Shown here in pieces: positions 9,085-19,721 of a stretch of 40,583 nt of DNA. The notes under the pieces were generated by a model. That model made no database searches. It had not been told where the DNA came from and saw nothing but the letters and a program-made list of their open reading frames with translations. The DNA comes from an uncultured Clostridia bacterium (GTDB taxonomy: Bacteria; Bacillota; Clostridia; Lachnospirales; CAG-274). A program made the translations under genes and the position numbers. Location: positions 1-40,583 of the forward strand of contig CANRNM010000005.1 of the NCBI GenBank assembly GCA_947631975.1. Direction: 5' to 3'. Within the stretch, counting starts at the first letter, position 1. Every line of letters starts with the position of its first letter.

Positions 9085-9221
9085 AACTAAATAAATTATG
9101 ACAAAATGTAATTTTATGATAATACCACGAATTAAGAGCATACGCCCCATTGAAAAATACAAGATTTTTTCCGTAATGGTATCAAAACGGTATCACGAGC
9201 AAAAATTTAAGCCCTGAACTC

Positions 9222-9254
9222 CACTATTTAAGTGGTGTTCAGGGCTTTTATGTA
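9222..9254. terminator. Strong bidirectional terminator downstream of guaA
   Basis: Stem AAGCCCTGAAC(T)CCACT / AGTGG(T)GTTCAGGGCTT, 16 bp with one mismatch, at about 9208-9250. Confidence 0.8.
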
Positions 9255-10694
9255 TTACTCCCACTCTATCGTGCTCGGGGGCTTTGAGGTTATGTCGTAC
9301 ACTATTCTGTTAATGCTTTTTACCTCGTTTACTATGCGGCTGCTTATCTTTGCGAGGACATCATAGGGTATTCTGGCAAAGTCGGCTGTCATGAAGTCGG
9401 AGGTGGTTACGCCTCTTAAGGCGAGGGTGTAGTCATAGGTTCTGAAATCGCCCATTACGCCCACGCTTCGCATGGATGTAAGCACGGCGAAATACTGGTT
9501 GATATCCCTGTCAAGACCTGCATTTGCTATTTCCTCTCTGAAAATTGCGTCCGCGTCCTGGAGTATTTCGACCTTCTCCTTTGTTATGTCGCCTATTATC
9601 CTTATGGCAAGTCCGGGACCCGGGAAGGGCTGACGCCATACGAGATAGTCAGCAAGTCCAAGCTCCATGCCGAGCTTTCTGACTTCATCCTTGAAAAGAA
9701 GTCTTAAGGGCTCCACTATATCCTTGAAATCCACATAGTCGGGCAAACCGCCTACATTGTGGTGGCTCTTTATGACTGCGGCATCGCCTGCGCCCGATTC
9801 TATAACATCGGGATAGATAGTGCCCTGTGCAAGGAAATCGACAGCGCCTATCTTCTTTGCCTCGTCCTCAAATACTCTTATAAAGTTTACATCCCAGTCG
9901 GCAAAAGCTTCTTCAACCTCGTCGCCCTCGTTCTTGCGCATAAGACCGTGGTCTACAAATATACAGGTGAGCTGATTGCCCACAGCCTTTGAAAGCAGAG
10001 CAGCAAGCACGGAGCTGTCAACTCCTCCGCTCAAGGCAAGAAGCACCTTGCCCTTGCCTACCTTTTGCCTTACCTGTTCAATAGCTGTCTTGGCATAGCT
10101 CGACATACTCCAGTCGCCCGAGCAGCCGCAAGCATTGTAAAGGAAATTCCTAAGCATAGCGGTGCCATTTTCGGTGTGCATGACCTCGGGATGGGGCTGT
10201 ATGCCGTAGAGCTTTCTTTCGCTGTTTTCCATAGCCGCAACGGGACAGTTGTCCGTATGCGCCGTTATTTTAAAGCCCTCGCCCGGCTCGCTTATATAGT
10301 CGGTGTGGCTCATCCATGTAACGCCCTTTTCGGGGAGTTTATCAAAAAGAAGGGAGTTGTTGTCAAAATATGTAACGGTCTTGCCGTATTCGCTCGTCTG
10401 GGCGCTCTTTACCTTTCCGCCCGTGAGGTGCGCCATGAGCTGACAGCCATAGCATATGCCGAGCACAGGCACGCCAAGCTCGAATATTTCGCTGCTTATG
10501 GTAGGAGAGTCCTCCAGATAAACACTGTTGGGTCCGCCCGTAAATATTATGCCCACGGGATTAAGCGCCTTTATCTCCTCTATAGAGGTCTTATAGGACT
10601 TTACCTCGCAGTATACATTGCACTCACGCACTCGTCTGGCAATGAGCTGGTTGTACTGACCGCCGAAGTCAAGAACGATCACTAATTCATGCAT
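9255..10694 (-). CDS. guaA: GMP synthase (glutamine-hydrolysing), apparently lacking ~30 internal conserved residues
   Basis: GATase motifs (GICYGCQ, HPEV), SGGVDSS P-loop, [10 protein letters not shown]-terminal KPPSTIEWE; 479 aa. Confidence 0.95.
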   Translation of the reverse strand: MHELVIVLDFGGQYNQLIARRVRECNVYCEVKSYKTSIEEIKALNPVGIIFTGGPNSVYLEDSPTISSEIFELGVPVLGICYGCQLMAHLTGGKVKSAQTSEYGKTVTYFDNNSLLFDKLPEKGVTWMSHTDYISEPGEGFKITAHTDNCPVAAMENSERKLYGIQPHPEVMHTENGTAMLRNFLYNACGCSGDWSMSSYAKTAIEQVRQKVGKGKVLLALSGGVDSSVLAALLSKAVGNQLTCIFVDHGLMRKNEGDEVEEAFADWDVNFIRVFEDEAKKIGAVDFLAQGTIYPDVIESGAGDAAVIKSHHNVGGLPDYVDFKDIVEPLRLLFKDEVRKLGMELGLADYLVWRQPFPGPGLAIRIIGDITKEKVEILQDADAIFREEIANAGLDRDINQYFAVLTSMRSVGVMGDFRTYDYTLALRGVTTSDFMTADFARIPYDVLAKISSRIVNEVKSINRIVYDITSKPPSTIEWE

Positions 10695-11280
10695 TTGTTT
10701 TTTCCTCCGTTATTTTTTTCTTTAAATACAGCCTGCGCGGTGTGAGTTCCCTGCGCATAGCCATGAGAATATCCTCTTTGGGTTCTATTACAAATCTTTT
10801 TCTCTTTCCCTTGTAGGAAGCGACAAAGACATATGTATTGCCCAATATTTCGCCGCTGCTGTAATCCACGGCGGGGAGCTTGTCATACATTGCAAGATGC
10901 TCCTTGTCGTCTATATGCGCCATAAGCTCAAACTCCGAAACCATGCCTTCATATACCTTTTTGCGCTTAGAGCGGTTTTTGATGACATCAATTTCAAGGG
11001 AGCCGTTGACATATATATATTCATACTCCCTGTTGAGCTCCTTTATTTTTTTGACGGCAATATATATGACGATGCCCACTATTATGATATACAAAAGCGT
11101 GAAAGCGTAGCCCATGTTGTCGTTGCCCTCGGCAAAGCTGGCGCTGGCGCTGTCCATACATATCTGCCACAAAAAGACCAGAACGGCTATAGCAATGCCT
11201 ATGATATAAGTCCTTTTAGTCCTTTCGCGCTGTGTAAATTCCCTTTTTACAAGCTGTTCAATAAATACATCGCTTCTCAT
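10687..11280 (-). CDS. Membrane protein, DUF6106-like (tentative)
   Basis: Two hydrophobic segments after an N-terminal [14 protein letters not shown]; overlaps guaA start. Confidence 0.7.
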   Translation of the reverse strand: MRSDVFIEQLVKREFTQRERTKRTYIIGIAIAVLVFLWQICMDSASASFAEGNDNMGYAFTLLYIIIVGIVIYIAVKKIKELNREYEYIYVNGSLEIDVIKNRSKRKKVYEGMVSEFELMAHIDDKEHLAMYDKLPAVDYSSGEILGNTYVFVASYKGKRKRFVIEPKEDILMAMRRELTPRRLYLKKKITEEKTNA

Positions 11281-11281
11281 A

Positions 11282-11629
11282 TCATTCCTCCGCAGACGCG
11301 CCGAAATTAAGCTTATTCACAATGCCCGGCACCATGTCTATAAGCTTATTGACACTGCTTGTATCGTTTATACTTATTATCTGGACGCTCTTACCCGCAA
11401 TTACCATAACTGCGGTAGGCGACATCTTGGCGCCTATACCGCCTGCGCCCGAGGACTTGCTTCCCTTATCCTTAGCGTCGGACGAGCCAGCGCCCATACC
11501 GAAGGAAACATCCACAAGAGGCACAACGGTAACGCCGTTAAGCTCTATAGGCTCTCCCACAACTGTTTTGCTGGAAACAAAGTTATCCAGTTTGTTGAAC
11601 ATTGTCTGTAAATTGTCATTAAAGCTCAT
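11282..11629 (-). CDS. gerW: GerW/YtfJ family sporulation protein
   Basis: TVVGEPIELNGVTVVPLVDVSFGMGAG...GGIGAKMSPTAVMVI signature; RBS supports ATG at 11629. Confidence 0.85.
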   Translation of the reverse strand: MSFNDNLQTMFNKLDNFVSSKTVVGEPIELNGVTVVPLVDVSFGMGAGSSDAKDKGSKSSGAGGIGAKMSPTAVMVIAGKSVQIISINDTSSVNKLIDMVPGIVNKLNFGASAEE

Positions 11630-12419
11630 ATAAATCTCCCTTCCAATAATCCCTTGCCAGTGGCCATACAGGTTTTGTAAATACATACAACGCTATGGGA
11701 AACAAAATTCTGAAAAGATTTGTCCTTCCCTTTAGTCTGAAATTCCCCGTGAGCTCCTTCTGTTCAAAATTGCCCCTTATGTCAATGCGAAACGGAAGAA
11801 ATGCAGATACGGCGCATATGGCGCCTATTGCCCTGCCCGTGCCCGCGGGGTCGTCAAAGCCCATTGTACCGACGACTTCAAGCTTTCTGAAGCCTATGCT
11901 CTTTAAAAGCTTTTTTGCAAGCTTGAATGTCGCCTCCGTAAGACTTTTTATGTTATATTTTGTATTAAAGCTTTGAACAAGCCTTATTTTTTCTTTAATG
12001 CTTGCCGCAAAGTCCTTAATTCTGCCAAATACTGCCTTCAGCCTGTCGGCTATGGAGCGTTTTTTATTTTTTACGCCGCTTTCATCATCATAAAACGGCT
12101 CGTCATTCAGTAAATTTTCATTGTCAAGCTCATAGCTTAAATCGGGCTTGGAACTGTAGCTTAAAAGCTTTATGCCGAACGGCAGCGTAACGGCATATTC
12201 CGTTACTCCGTCCGATATGTTGTAATAGCCCTTGAGTATGCCGAAAAGCCATTTGAAGCCCGAGCTGAAGCTTAGCTCGCTTTCCTTGCTGCCCGAAGCC
12301 TCATATCGGAAACTGTTAAAAAGCAAAAGCGCAATAAGCAAAAGCGCGATACCGAGCACAGCGCCCAAAACTATCAATATGATTTTTAAAATAAAAAGCA
12401 CCACACCCAAATATATCAC
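11619..12419 (-). CDS. DUF2953 domain-containing protein
   Basis: N-terminal TM plus TGRAIGAICAVSAFLPFRIDIRGNF; adjacent to gerW. Confidence 0.75.
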   Translation of the reverse strand: MIYLGVVLFILKIILIVLGAVLGIALLLIALLLFNSFRYEASGSKESELSFSSGFKWLFGILKGYYNISDGVTEYAVTLPFGIKLLSYSSKPDLSYELDNENLLNDEPFYDDESGVKNKKRSIADRLKAVFGRIKDFAASIKEKIRLVQSFNTKYNIKSLTEATFKLAKKLLKSIGFRKLEVVGTMGFDDPAGTGRAIGAICAVSAFLPFRIDIRGNFEQKELTGNFRLKGRTNLFRILFPIALYVFTKPVWPLARDYWKGDLYEL

Positions 12420-12737
12420 CTACCCGCACTTGCCGTTGTAATATTCCTTGAAGCCGTCAAGGCTGTCATGCTCCTTCATCCAGTCCTCTATGAGTTTTGC
12501 CGAAAGAGCTTCCGCCGCAGACTTGCCCTTTACTATGCCTATTATGCCGTAGTCAAAGGTCTTATAGCAGTCCTTCAAAACATTGTTTATGCTTATTATT
12601 TCCATTAAATTGGAATTTTTTTCACAAATACACACGGCGTAATAATCTATTACAGAAAAGCCCCTTTTTACAAAGCTTTTTACGTCTTTAATACTGCTGT
12701 CGAGTATAATTTTGTCATAATATCTCAAAGCCTTCAC
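12420..12737 (-). CDS. Hypothetical protein, 105 aa
   Basis: ORF tightly packed between neighbours (overlaps GH43 stop). Confidence 0.65.
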   Translation of the reverse strand: MKALRYYDKIILDSSIKDVKSFVKRGFSVIDYYAVCICEKNSNLMEIISINNVLKDCYKTFDYGIIGIVKGKSAAEALSAKLIEDWMKEHDSLDGFKEYYNGKCG

Positions 12738-14263
12738 TCCACATCAACGTACTCAAAGTCGGTGTAACCGCCTTTATTTTCTCTGTTTCCTACGGAGAAT
12801 ATGCCTATCTTTCCGCCTACCCAGCTTTTGCGCGATACCTTATATGTAAGCGTTCCGCCGAGTCTTTCGTAGTTTTTGCCGTCGGTGCTTACAAAGCAGT
12901 CTATATTGCAGAAATAGGACACGGCAAGCCTCATATATATGGTATTGCCCTTGAAGCTTTTTTCGGCTGTTATTATTTCGTGCGTTTTTTCGTCCTTTTC
13001 AAGGTCGAAGCTAACCTGAAGCGCTCTGCCGTTTTCAACTCTTATGCCGTAATAGCTGCCGCCCGTTATTACAAGTCCGCAGCTCTCGCCCTTGTGAAGC
13101 GACATATCCGCCTTTACGGTAACAGTAAAATTGGGTCTTGTCATAAGCTCGCAGAGCACATTTGGCGCATATGAAATATTTTCGCCCTCATAGGGGAGCG
13201 CATAAAGCCTCAAGCCCTTTGAGGTAAATGTATAAAAATCGTCCCTCGGATGCGCCTGCCACTGCCACTGAAGGCTAAGCTTATCGCTCTTGAAGCTGTC
13301 GCTGTCCACGGGAAGCAGGACTTCGCTTGTATCTACGGGTTTTTTATATTCCAAAACAGGCTCGCCAATTTTGTCGTTATTGGTATCTATGCCCATTTCT
13401 ATCCAATCGTCATCCGTCCACCTTGCGGGCTGTAAATGCGTTATCCTGCCATAGCCCTCCAAATCCTGAAAATGCAGGAACCAGCTTTCGCCGTTAGGCA
13501 TATCCACAAGTCCGCCCTGATGAGGTCCGTTTATGGGGCTGTCGCCCTGCCACATGACAACTCTGTGCTCATATGGTCCGTATATGTCGCGGCTCCTTGC
13601 CACCATCTGCCAGCCCTGCTGAACACCGCCCGCAGGAGCAAATATATAGTAATAGCCGTTTCTCTTATACATCTTGGGACCTTCTATTGTGGGATGATTT
13701 ATTCTTCCGTCAAACACAAGCACACCTTCATCCAGAAGCCTTTTGCCGTCCGATGACATCTTGTGCAGAAAGAGCTTGCTCTTGTAGCCTATCCTGCTCT
13801 TTGCAACGCCCCTTATGAGATAGGCGTTTCCATCGTCATCCCAGAAGGGACAGGTATCTATCCAGCCCTTTGCCTTGGCTATACATACTGTATCCTCCCA
13901 CTTGCCGAAGGGGTCTTTTGTCTTTGTCATAAATACGCCCTCGTCGGGGTCGCCGAAATATATATAAAATTCATTGTTATGATATCTTATAGAAGGCGCC
14001 CACACTCCCATGCCGTGCTGAGGCACGGAAAATTTGTCAAGGGGCATTTTTTCAACGGCATAGCTTACAAGCCTCCAGTTCACCATATCCCTTGAATGGA
14101 GCACGGGGATGCCCGGAAAATATGTAAAGGAGCTTGCTATCAAAAAGAAATCGTCGCCCACTCTTATAACATCGGGGTCCGAGTAATCCGAAAAAAGTAT
14201 GGGGTTTTTGTACTTTCCGTTTTTAAGGTCAGCCTGCCATCTGCCGTTTATATTTTCGTACAT
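12734..14263 (-). CDS. Glycoside hydrolase family 43, probable beta-xylosidase/arabinofuranosidase
   Basis: YKNPILFSDYSDPDVIRVGDDFFLIASSFTYFPGIPVLHSRDMVNW; five-bladed propeller plus C-terminal beta-sandwich layout. Confidence 0.9.
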   Translation of the reverse strand: MYENINGRWQADLKNGKYKNPILFSDYSDPDVIRVGDDFFLIASSFTYFPGIPVLHSRDMVNWRLVSYAVEKMPLDKFSVPQHGMGVWAPSIRYHNNEFYIYFGDPDEGVFMTKTKDPFGKWEDTVCIAKAKGWIDTCPFWDDDGNAYLIRGVAKSRIGYKSKLFLHKMSSDGKRLLDEGVLVFDGRINHPTIEGPKMYKRNGYYYIFAPAGGVQQGWQMVARSRDIYGPYEHRVVMWQGDSPINGPHQGGLVDMPNGESWFLHFQDLEGYGRITHLQPARWTDDDWIEMGIDTNNDKIGEPVLEYKKPVDTSEVLLPVDSDSFKSDKLSLQWQWQAHPRDDFYTFTSKGLRLYALPYEGENISYAPNVLCELMTRPNFTVTVKADMSLHKGESCGLVITGGSYYGIRVENGRALQVSFDLEKDEKTHEIITAEKSFKGNTIYMRLAVSYFCNIDCFVSTDGKNYERLGGTLTYKVSRKSWVGGKIGIFSVGNRENKGGYTDFEYVDVE

Positions 14264-14265
14264 AT

Positions 14266-15255
14266 TTATATCTCCTCTATCTTGTCTCTTGTCATAAGCT
14301 CTATAACGGCTTCGTTAACATTTTTGCCCTCATAGAGCACACTGTTTATGGCATGAGTGATAGGCATACTCACATTGAGCCTCAATGAAAGCTCATAAGC
14401 CGCCTTGGCGTTTATAACGCCTTCGACTACCATATGCACCTCGTCAAGCGCCTCGGAAAGACTCTTGCCCTGTCCGAGAAGTATGCCCGCCTGTCTGTTA
14501 CGGCTGTGCTTGCTTGTGCAGGTAACAATAAGGTCGCCCACGCCCGCAAGCCCCGAAAGGGTTTCGCGCCTTGCGCCCATTGCAACGCCCAGCCTCGATA
14601 TCTCATGCAGTCCTCTTGTCATGAGAGCCGCCTTTGCGTTGTCGCCGTAGCCACAGCCGTCGGCAATGCCTGCCGCAAGCGCTATAAGATTTTTAAGCGC
14701 GCCGCCAAGCTCAACGCCTATTATGTCGGTATTGGTGTAAACTCTGAACATAGAGCTCATAAAGGTATTCTGCACTTCTTTTGCGACCTCTATATCCTCG
14801 GAGGCGGCTACAATGGCAGTAGCCATATTTCTGCCCACCTCCTCGGCATGAGAGGGTCCCGAAAGCGCGGCTATCCTGCACTGTGGTATTTCCTCCTTAA
14901 TTACCTGCGAAAGCCTTAAAAGACTGCCTTCTTCAAGTCCCTTTGCCACATTCACCACTATGGCGTCATTTTTTATAATGGGTGCAAAACGCCTTGCCAT
15001 AGACCTTGCAAACTTTGAAGGACTTGAAAACACAAACATATCCGCTTTTTTTACTTCCTCGTCATCGGAGGTAACAACAATGTCCTTGTCAAGCTTTATG
15101 CCCGGAAGGAACTCCTTGTTCTCACCGTCTTTTATTATATTTTCGGCTTCCTCTTTCTTAAAAGACCAGAGTATAACATCGTTACCCGCTCTTTTAAGCT
15201 GTATGGCAAGGGCTGTGCCCCAGCCTCCCGAGCCTATCAATGCAACTGTTTTCAT
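14266..15255 (-). CDS. gpsA: NAD(P)H-dependent glycerol-3-phosphate dehydrogenase
   Basis: VALIGSGGWGTALA, LSGPSHAEEV, GVELGGALKNLIALAAGIADG, LAGVGDLIVTC motifs. Confidence 0.97.
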   Translation of the reverse strand: MKTVALIGSGGWGTALAIQLKRAGNDVILWSFKKEEAENIIKDGENKEFLPGIKLDKDIVVTSDDEEVKKADMFVFSSPSKFARSMARRFAPIIKNDAIVVNVAKGLEEGSLLRLSQVIKEEIPQCRIAALSGPSHAEEVGRNMATAIVAASEDIEVAKEVQNTFMSSMFRVYTNTDIIGVELGGALKNLIALAAGIADGCGYGDNAKAALMTRGLHEISRLGVAMGARRETLSGLAGVGDLIVTCTSKHSRNRQAGILLGQGKSLSEALDEVHMVVEGVINAKAAYELSLRLNVSMPITHAINSVLYEGKNVNEAVIELMTRDKIEEI

Positions 15256-15267
15256 AAAAACACCTCT

Positions 15268-15900
15268 CTATTTTTTAGCTGAACCGAACTTGTTTTCCGT
15301 ACCGTTCAGAAGTCTTTGTATATTCGTCCTGTGCTTTATGTAAGCCAGAACGCAGAGCACAAACATAAGTATAATTTCTTCGGCGCCGAAGCCGAAGGTA
15401 TTTTTCAATATCACCATGAGTATGGGATACAAGAGCGCCATTGTGAGTGAAGAAAGCGATATATAACGCTTTGCAATAAACACTATGAAGCCTATTAAAT
15501 ATGTAATGAGCGCAGTCTGCCAGTTGGCAAGGAGCATAAGCCCGAGAGTGCAGGCAATGCCCTTGCCTCCTCTGAAGCCTAGATAAAACGGGAAGTTATG
15601 CCCAAGCACTGCGCCAAGCCCGCCGTAAAGACCGGGAAGAAGGCTTGTTCCGCTCATGAAGCTTCCTGCGCCGTCAAATATGGCAGAGCATATTATATAG
15701 GCTATTATGACCTTTGCAACATCCAGCACAAACACTATTATGCCCGCTTTTTTGCCGAGCACCCTTGTGGTGTTGGTAAAGCCTGCGTTTCCGCTGCCGT
15801 ATTCCCTTATATCTATATGCCCCACTGCTCTGCCCACAAAATAAGCAGACTGTATACAGCCCAAGGCATAACCTATGACCAAGCATATAATTCTAAACAT
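15268..15900 (-). CDS. plsY: Glycerol-3-phosphate 1-O-acyltransferase PlsY
   Basis: REYGSGNAGFTNTTRVLGKK, GHNFPFYLGFRGGKGIA motifs. Confidence 0.96.
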   Translation of the reverse strand: MFRIICLVIGYALGCIQSAYFVGRAVGHIDIREYGSGNAGFTNTTRVLGKKAGIIVFVLDVAKVIIAYIICSAIFDGAGSFMSGTSLLPGLYGGLGAVLGHNFPFYLGFRGGKGIACTLGLMLLANWQTALITYLIGFIVFIAKRYISLSSLTMALLYPILMVILKNTFGFGAEEIILMFVLCVLAYIKHRTNIQRLLNGTENKFGSAKK

Positions 15901-15906
15901 AAAAGC

Positions 15907-17226
15907 TTATTCCTTTCTGTTTCTGGCAATAAAATGTATGGGTGTGCCCATAAAGCCGAATGCCTCTCTGAGCTGATTTTCTATATAGCGCTTATACGAA
16001 AAATGCAGAAGCTCCGTATCGTTCACAAAAAGAACGAATGTAGGAGGCTTTACGCTCACCTGTGTTATATAATATATCTTAAGGGGTCTGCCCTTTTCTG
16101 CGGGAGGCTGATTCATAGCCATAGCCTCTATAAGTACATCGTTGAGCATACCCGTTGAAATTCTCAATGAATTATTTTCATTCACAGCCTTTATAAGCTC
16201 AAAGAGCTTTGTAACTCTCTGACCCGTGGCGGCGGATATGAATATCTTGGGAGCATATGAAAGGAACTTGAATTCCGCCTCTATGTCCTTTGTAAACTTA
16301 TTGAGCGTCTTGTTGTCCTTTTCTATCTTGTCCCACTTGTTGACAGCTATAATAACAGCCTTGCCCGCCTCGTGAGCTATGCCCGCGACCTTTGTGTCCT
16401 GGTCGGATATGCCGTCCTCGGCATTTATCATCATTATGCAGACATCTGCCCTTTCAACGGCTGCGACAGCCCTTATTATGGAATATTTTTCAACATTTTC
16501 TCTTATCTTTGATTTGCGCCTTATGCCCGCGGTATCTATGAATACATATTTCTGTCCCTCGTATTCATATTCCGAGTCTATGGCGTCTCTGGTAGTGCCC
16601 GCAACATCGCTGACTATCACTCTTTCCTCGCCCAATATCCTGTTTATGAGAGAGGACTTGCCCACATTGGGCTTTCCTATGACGGCTACCTTTATTACGT
16701 CCTCGTCCTCCTCGCCCTTATCGCCCTGCGGAAAATGCTTTACTACCTCGTCGAGAAGGTCGCCCAAGCCGAGCATCTGTGAAGCGCTGACACCGAAGGG
16801 ATCGCCCAAGCCGAGCTGATAAAATTCGTATATATCCATGCCGAACTTTGCAAGGTCGTCCATTTTGTTGACGGCAAGCACGATGGGCTTACCCGATTTA
16901 CGCAATATATTTGCGACCTGCATATCAGCATCCACCATGCCCGAGCGCACATCGGCAACAAAAACTATGACATCGGCGGAGGAAATGGCTATCTCCGCCT
17001 GCGAATACATATTTTTAAGCATTTCGTCGTCGCTTTCGGGCTCCAGACCGCCCGTGTCTATAAGCGTGAAATTATAATCCAGCCATTCCGCATCCGCATA
17101 TATCCTGTCGCGGGTAACGCCCGGCGTATCTTCAACTATCGAAATTCTTTCGCCCGCTATACGGTTGAAAAGTGTAGACTTGCCTACATTGGGTCTGCCT
17201 ACAATGGCAACTATGGGTTTAGACAT
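15907..17226 (-). CDS. der: Ribosome biogenesis GTPase Der
   Basis: Tandem G domains ([24 protein letters not shown]) with C-terminal KH-like domain. Confidence 0.97.
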   Translation of the reverse strand: MSKPIVAIVGRPNVGKSTLFNRIAGERISIVEDTPGVTRDRIYADAEWLDYNFTLIDTGGLEPESDDEMLKNMYSQAEIAISSADVIVFVADVRSGMVDADMQVANILRKSGKPIVLAVNKMDDLAKFGMDIYEFYQLGLGDPFGVSASQMLGLGDLLDEVVKHFPQGDKGEEDEDVIKVAVIGKPNVGKSSLINRILGEERVIVSDVAGTTRDAIDSEYEYEGQKYVFIDTAGIRRKSKIRENVEKYSIIRAVAAVERADVCIMMINAEDGISDQDTKVAGIAHEAGKAVIIAVNKWDKIEKDNKTLNKFTKDIEAEFKFLSYAPKIFISAATGQRVTKLFELIKAVNENNSLRISTGMLNDVLIEAMAMNQPPAEKGRPLKIYYITQVSVKPPTFVLFVNDTELLHFSYKRYIENQLREAFGFMGTPIHFIARNRKE

Positions 17227-18541
17227 ATTCTTTATCCTCCGCCTTTAATATTTCATTCAAAAAATCTCTGCCGCCGCAGCGCACGGGAACCACATTGACA
17301 CCAAGCTCCCTCTCTATATCCTTTATGTCCACATCGTCAAGAAGGACTGTTTCATCGGCTCTTAAGCAGTTTTCGGGTATGAGGAGCGCAGAGCCGAGCT
17401 CCTTATCTTTAAGCTGGGCTATTATATCCCTGCCCGTCATAAGTCCGCTTACGGTTATAGTTCTGCCGAAGAAATCATTTTCTATGGCATAAACATTTAT
17501 TTTGGTATTGGGATATTTTTTCATTATATCACATGAAAGGGAATAAATAAAGTCAAAAGCTATTTTTCCCGTTGCAATGCTTAAATTTCTTTTTTTATTG
17601 TCTCCCGAAAGAGCGTCAAAAGCCTCGTAAAACTCCTTTTTATGGAGGGTTACCATACCCACGCCGTTTTCATACTGCGGATAGTCCTCGTAGCTCTCGT
17701 CATCGGGCAGAGGCATACCTGCGGTAATATAGAATTCATCGCTCAAAAAGCAGAAGCGGGTGCCGTATTTTTCAAGAAATCTCTGCTGATGAGCCGTAAC
17801 CTGTGTAATGATATCGGCGCAGTCCTCTTTATTGAAAAGCTCTATATCCATAAGTCCCTCTCTGTGAGCCGATTTGCCGAAGGGCACTATTGACATGCTC
17901 CTTGCGGCGGGTATGAAAGCCGAAAGGTCCTCAATGCTTTTGTCGAGATATTTGCCGTCGTTTATATTTTTGCAAAGCACTATCTGAAAATTCATCTCTA
18001 TATGATTTTCGGCAAGCTTTTTAATATGCTCCATAACATTAACGGAAGCGGGATTTTTGAGCATAAATTTTCTTAATTCCATATCCGTTGTATGCACGGA
18101 AATATTTATGGGCGAGAGATGATAGAATATTATTCTGTCTATATCCTCATCGCGCATATTGGTGAGCGTTACATAATTACCCTGCAAAAACGAGAGCCTT
18201 GAATCGTCGTCCTTGAAGTAGAGAGTTTCTCTCATGCCCTTTGGGAGCTGGTCTATAAAGCAGAATATACACTTGTTTGAACAGCTTTTAGCCTTGTCCA
18301 TGAGCCCCGTTTCAAACACTATGCCAAGGTCTTCGTATTCCTCCTTGTCTATTTCAAGGAGCCACTCGTCGCCGTCGGGCTTTATTATGCCGACTTCAAT
18401 ATATTCGCTTTGTATAAGGTATCTGTAGTCAAATACATCTTTTATAGGCTTGTTGTCTATGTCGGCAAGTATGTCGCCCGGCTCTATGCCCATTTCCTCG
18501 GCTATAGAGCCTTTTTCGACCTTTATTATAACGTTGCTCAT
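17219..18541 (-). CDS. DUF512 domain protein (PDZ plus radical-SAM-like Fe-S protein)
   Basis: N-terminal PDZ-like segment; [42 protein letters not shown]. Confidence 0.93.
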   Translation of the reverse strand: MSNVIIKVEKGSIAEEMGIEPGDILADIDNKPIKDVFDYRYLIQSEYIEVGIIKPDGDEWLLEIDKEEYEDLGIVFETGLMDKAKSCSNKCIFCFIDQLPKGMRETLYFKDDDSRLSFLQGNYVTLTNMRDEDIDRIIFYHLSPINISVHTTDMELRKFMLKNPASVNVMEHIKKLAENHIEMNFQIVLCKNINDGKYLDKSIEDLSAFIPAARSMSIVPFGKSAHREGLMDIELFNKEDCADIITQVTAHQQRFLEKYGTRFCFLSDEFYITAGMPLPDDESYEDYPQYENGVGMVTLHKKEFYEAFDALSGDNKKRNLSIATGKIAFDFIYSLSCDIMKKYPNTKINVYAIENDFFGRTITVSGLMTGRDIIAQLKDKELGSALLIPENCLRADETVLLDDVDIKDIERELGVNVVPVRCGGRDFLNEILKAEDKEYV

Positions 18542-18566
18542 ATGTCATTCTCCAAAATCAATTATT

Positions 18567-18905
18567 TCATTCATATTCGGATGTAAAGCCCTCGGGTATA
18601 TCGTTTACATTTTCTTCCTTCATAAGCATAGGGCTGTCCATTTCTCCCGATTTATAACAAGATATTATCCACTGCTCAACGGGAAGTCCCTTTGCCTCAT
18701 ATACTCTGTCATTTTCATCGCCGTTTACAATGCCTATCCGTTTTCCCATATAGGAATTATCGACTGCGGAATAAGGCACATACACTCTGCCCTCCCACTC
18801 TATCGCCGTATAGTCGTCTCTCTGCGTATAGGTCATGTCCGATAAAGCTTTTGGGGAACAGGAACATAATATAAGCAGAAATAACAATAAAGCTATTTTT
18901 TTCAT
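18567..18905 (-). CDS. Small putative lipoprotein
   Basis: MKKIALLLFLLILCSCSPK signal/lipobox. Confidence 0.75.
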   Translation of the reverse strand: MKKIALLLFLLILCSCSPKALSDMTYTQRDDYTAIEWEGRVYVPYSAVDNSYMGKRIGIVNGDENDRVYEAKGLPVEQWIISCYKSGEMDSPMLMKEENVNDIPEGFTSEYE

Positions 18906-18914
18906 ATATTCCTC

Positions 18915-19712
18915 CTAAAGACTTATAAATCCTGCCATGGAGCCTCTTTCATTGCCCATGAGCCTATGGGTGAAGAAAACATCGGGATGGCACTTTGTGC
19001 ATATCCTGCTGTTTTCTATATTTTCTCTCGCTATGCCCGCTTTTACAAGTATTTCCTCGTTTATGCCGTGGAGATCTATATAGTATTTACCTTCGTTTTC
19101 ATTGTCATTTGTTATGAAGGGAGAACACCACGAAAAGGCTTTTTGAAATTCATCCACAACGGGCTTATCAACCTGAAAACAGCACCTTGCTATGGCTGGA
19201 GCTATACCGCAGAGTATATTTTTTCTGTCGCAGCCGTAGTCCGATGCCATTCTGTCGACAGTTTTTGCACCTATAGAAAGCACGGTTCCCATCCAACCGC
19301 TGTGAGTTATGGCTATCACCTTTTTAATGGGGTCATAATAGAATATCAACACGCAGTCGGCAGAAAAGCCCGTGAGGACAACATCCCTGCGGTCGGTCAT
19401 TATGCCGTCGTAGCCCTCGGCTTCTCTTTCTCTGAAAAGTCCCTTGCCCCTGTCGTTTTCTGTAACATTCAATATTCTGTCTTTGTGCACCTGTCTTGTC
19501 CAGACGGTGTTTTTGCTGTCGCAGCCTATGGCGGAGCAGATGAGCCTGTAGTTCTCGACCACATTCTCCCTTTTATCCTCTCTCCAGCCAAGATTCATGC
19601 TTTCGTATATGCCCTCGGACACTCCTCCCTTTCGAGTGGAAAAGCAATGCTTTATATCCTTTAAAATATCAAATGTATAGTACTCTATATCGCCCTTTTT
19701 TACTAAATCCAT
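18915..19712 (-). CDS. pgeF: Peptidoglycan editing factor PgeF (YfiH / laccase-domain family)
   Basis: HSGWMGTVLSIGAKTVDRM and GIAPAIARCCFQVDKPV motifs. Confidence 0.93.
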   Translation of the reverse strand: MDLVKKGDIEYYTFDILKDIKHCFSTRKGGVSEGIYESMNLGWREDKRENVVENYRLICSAIGCDSKNTVWTRQVHKDRILNVTENDRGKGLFREREAEGYDGIMTDRRDVVLTGFSADCVLIFYYDPIKKVIAITHSGWMGTVLSIGAKTVDRMASDYGCDRKNILCGIAPAIARCCFQVDKPVVDEFQKAFSWCSPFITNDNENEGKYYIDLHGINEEILVKAGIARENIENSRICTKCHPDVFFTHRLMGNERGSMAGFISL

Positions 19713-19721
19713 ATTAACTCC

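Noticed and set aside
10065-10685. 206-aa plus-strand ORF opposite guaA
   Set aside because: Antisense shadow of guaA coding sequence.
18792-18805. 14-bp exact match CTCCCACTCTATCG to the guaA 3' end, considered as a distal att site
   Set aside because: It lies in a lipoprotein gene encoding the same IEWE residues, and the interval between would contain guaA and core genes; coincidental.
18966-19664. 232-aa plus-strand ORF opposite pgeF
   Set aside because: Antisense shadow; composition mirrors the pgeF reading frame.
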